Of a stretch of 64,000 bases of DNA, positions 63,526 through 64,000 are shown piece by piece; positions within the stretch are counted from its first letter, which is position 1, and every line of letters begins with the position of its first letter. Both the position numbers and the translations under genes were made by a program. The notes below the pieces were generated by a model. The model saw only the letters and a list, made by a program, of their open reading frames with translations, searched no databases and was not told where the DNA came from. Source of the DNA: Dehalobacter sp. 12DCB1 (lineage in GTDB: Bacteria; Bacillota; Desulfitobacteriia; Desulfitobacteriales; Syntrophobotulaceae); the NCBI RefSeq assembly GCF_004343605.1, contig NZ_POSF01000018.1, positions 153,717 through 217,716 on the forward strand. Reading direction: 5' to 3'.

Positions 63526-63834
63526 TTATACTTCTACGCTTGAATTTGTACGTCTTTGTTTACCGAGAAAGCCTAAAAGTCTGGCTAGTACGACGGCGAG
63601 AACAACTGATAATCCTAAGAACAAAAAGATTGCAGTACTTGTGGCCTTAACATGTCCTACGATGGAATTAATATAAACAAAAGAGATTCCGGTGGCGGTA
63701 ATCAGATACCAAATAACGTACAATCCCCAGTTCAGGACAGTTTTCCATTTTTGATCCTTTTTCGCCCGGGGTTTAATAAAGAGGATACCAGCTAAAAACA
63801 AAATTCCGGCTAAAAAAACTAAGAAAGTTCCCAT
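63526..63834 (-). CDS. cprB: CprB-like membrane anchor (cluster 3)
   Basis: Protein of 102 residues with three membrane helices ([60 protein letters not shown]). GGAGGAGGTGAAAAAA precedes the ATG at 63834. It lies 13 bases upstream of cprA, the B-A order known for cprBA of Desulfitobacterium. It anchors the dehalogenase to the membrane. Confidence 0.9.
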   Translation of the reverse strand: MGTFLVFLAGILFLAGILFIKPRAKKDQKWKTVLNWGLYVIWYLITATGISFVYINSIVGHVKATSTAIFLFLGLSVVLAVVLARLLGFLGKQRRTNSSVEV

Positions 63835-63852
63835 TTTTTTCACCTCCTCCAT

Positions 63853-64000
63853 ACAATTTGCATTTCTCAGAAGCCTTACACCTACGTTGAATCAACCGAC
63901 CACAAACAAATACATCTGTTTGTAAATCTGAATTGACCAGATGAACGGTTTGTGAGAAATCTATCGTCAACGAGATCATAACACTAAAAAAAAAAAAAAA
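63853..64000. promoter_or_regulatory. Upstream region of cprBA, reaching window edge
   Basis: Contains an inverted repeat (ACAAACA/TGTTTGT, 63902-63923), a candidate operator or hairpin in the leader of cprB. The window ends in 15 consecutive A, which may be genuine or an assembly edge. Confidence 0.4.

Noticed and set aside
63986..64000. Run of 15 A at the end of the window as a transcription feature
   Set aside because: Cannot be told from an assembly or contig edge without flanking sequence.

Overview
The window looks like a chromosomal segment of an organohalide-respiring Gram-positive bacterium of the Dehalobacter / Desulfitobacterium group (Firmicutes, Peptococcaceae or Desulfitobacteriaceae). 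The basis is three reductive dehalogenase (rdh) clusters with their own CRP/FNR-type regulators, one dehalogenase that reads like CprA of Desulfitobacterium, strong GGAGG ribosome binding sites with many TTG and GTG starts, Clostridia-type housekeeping genes, and moderate GC. The genus is an inference; no rRNA or tRNA gene is present.

Left part (1-36 kb), mostly housekeeping and accessory genes: a 5'-truncated rsgA, a flagellin lysine methylase, mscL, a histidine kinase divergent from a lone receiver, galU with a peroxiredoxin carrying an unusual helical N-terminal extension, four c-di-GMP-type proteins (one apparently catalytically dead), a UbiB kinase, the mercury-methylation pair hgcA-hgcB followed by two copies of a palindromic repeat, a CNNM/CBS transporter, a B12-binding radical SAM protein, a TIM-barrel/acyl-CoA synthetase fusion, lgt, a kinase/nuclease-like fusion overlapping an hpt-like gene, hcp, an iron alcohol dehydrogenase and fdhD.

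Middle (36-48 kb): one long minus-strand operon headed by a cobalamin riboswitch and an intrinsic terminator. It encodes a complete ECF vitamin-type transporter (double ATPase, T and S components), a UbiD-type decarboxylase, an ATP-dependent hydantoinase/oxoprolinase pair, the flavin prenyltransferase UbiX, an LpdD-like chaperone, a chimeric DUF2284 protein and a frameshifted amino acid permease. The combination of B12 control, an ECF importer and a prenyl-FMN decarboxylase is the least explained system here and my best candidate for something undescribed, possibly uptake and remodelling of a corrinoid or a lower-ligand precursor.

Right part (48-64 kb), an organohalide respiration island: cluster 1 (rdhA-rdhB-rdhC-rdhK), an HxlR/flavoprotein pair, a corrinoid methyltransferase operon, a second CRP/FNR regulator, cluster 2 (rdhB-rdhA-rdhC plus a small membrane protein), a third regulator, and cluster 3 (cprB-cprA-like), whose upstream region runs off the window. 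B12 links many of these genes: dehalogenases, HgcA, the corrinoid protein and the radical SAM protein all use corrinoid, and the riboswitch operon may help supply it.
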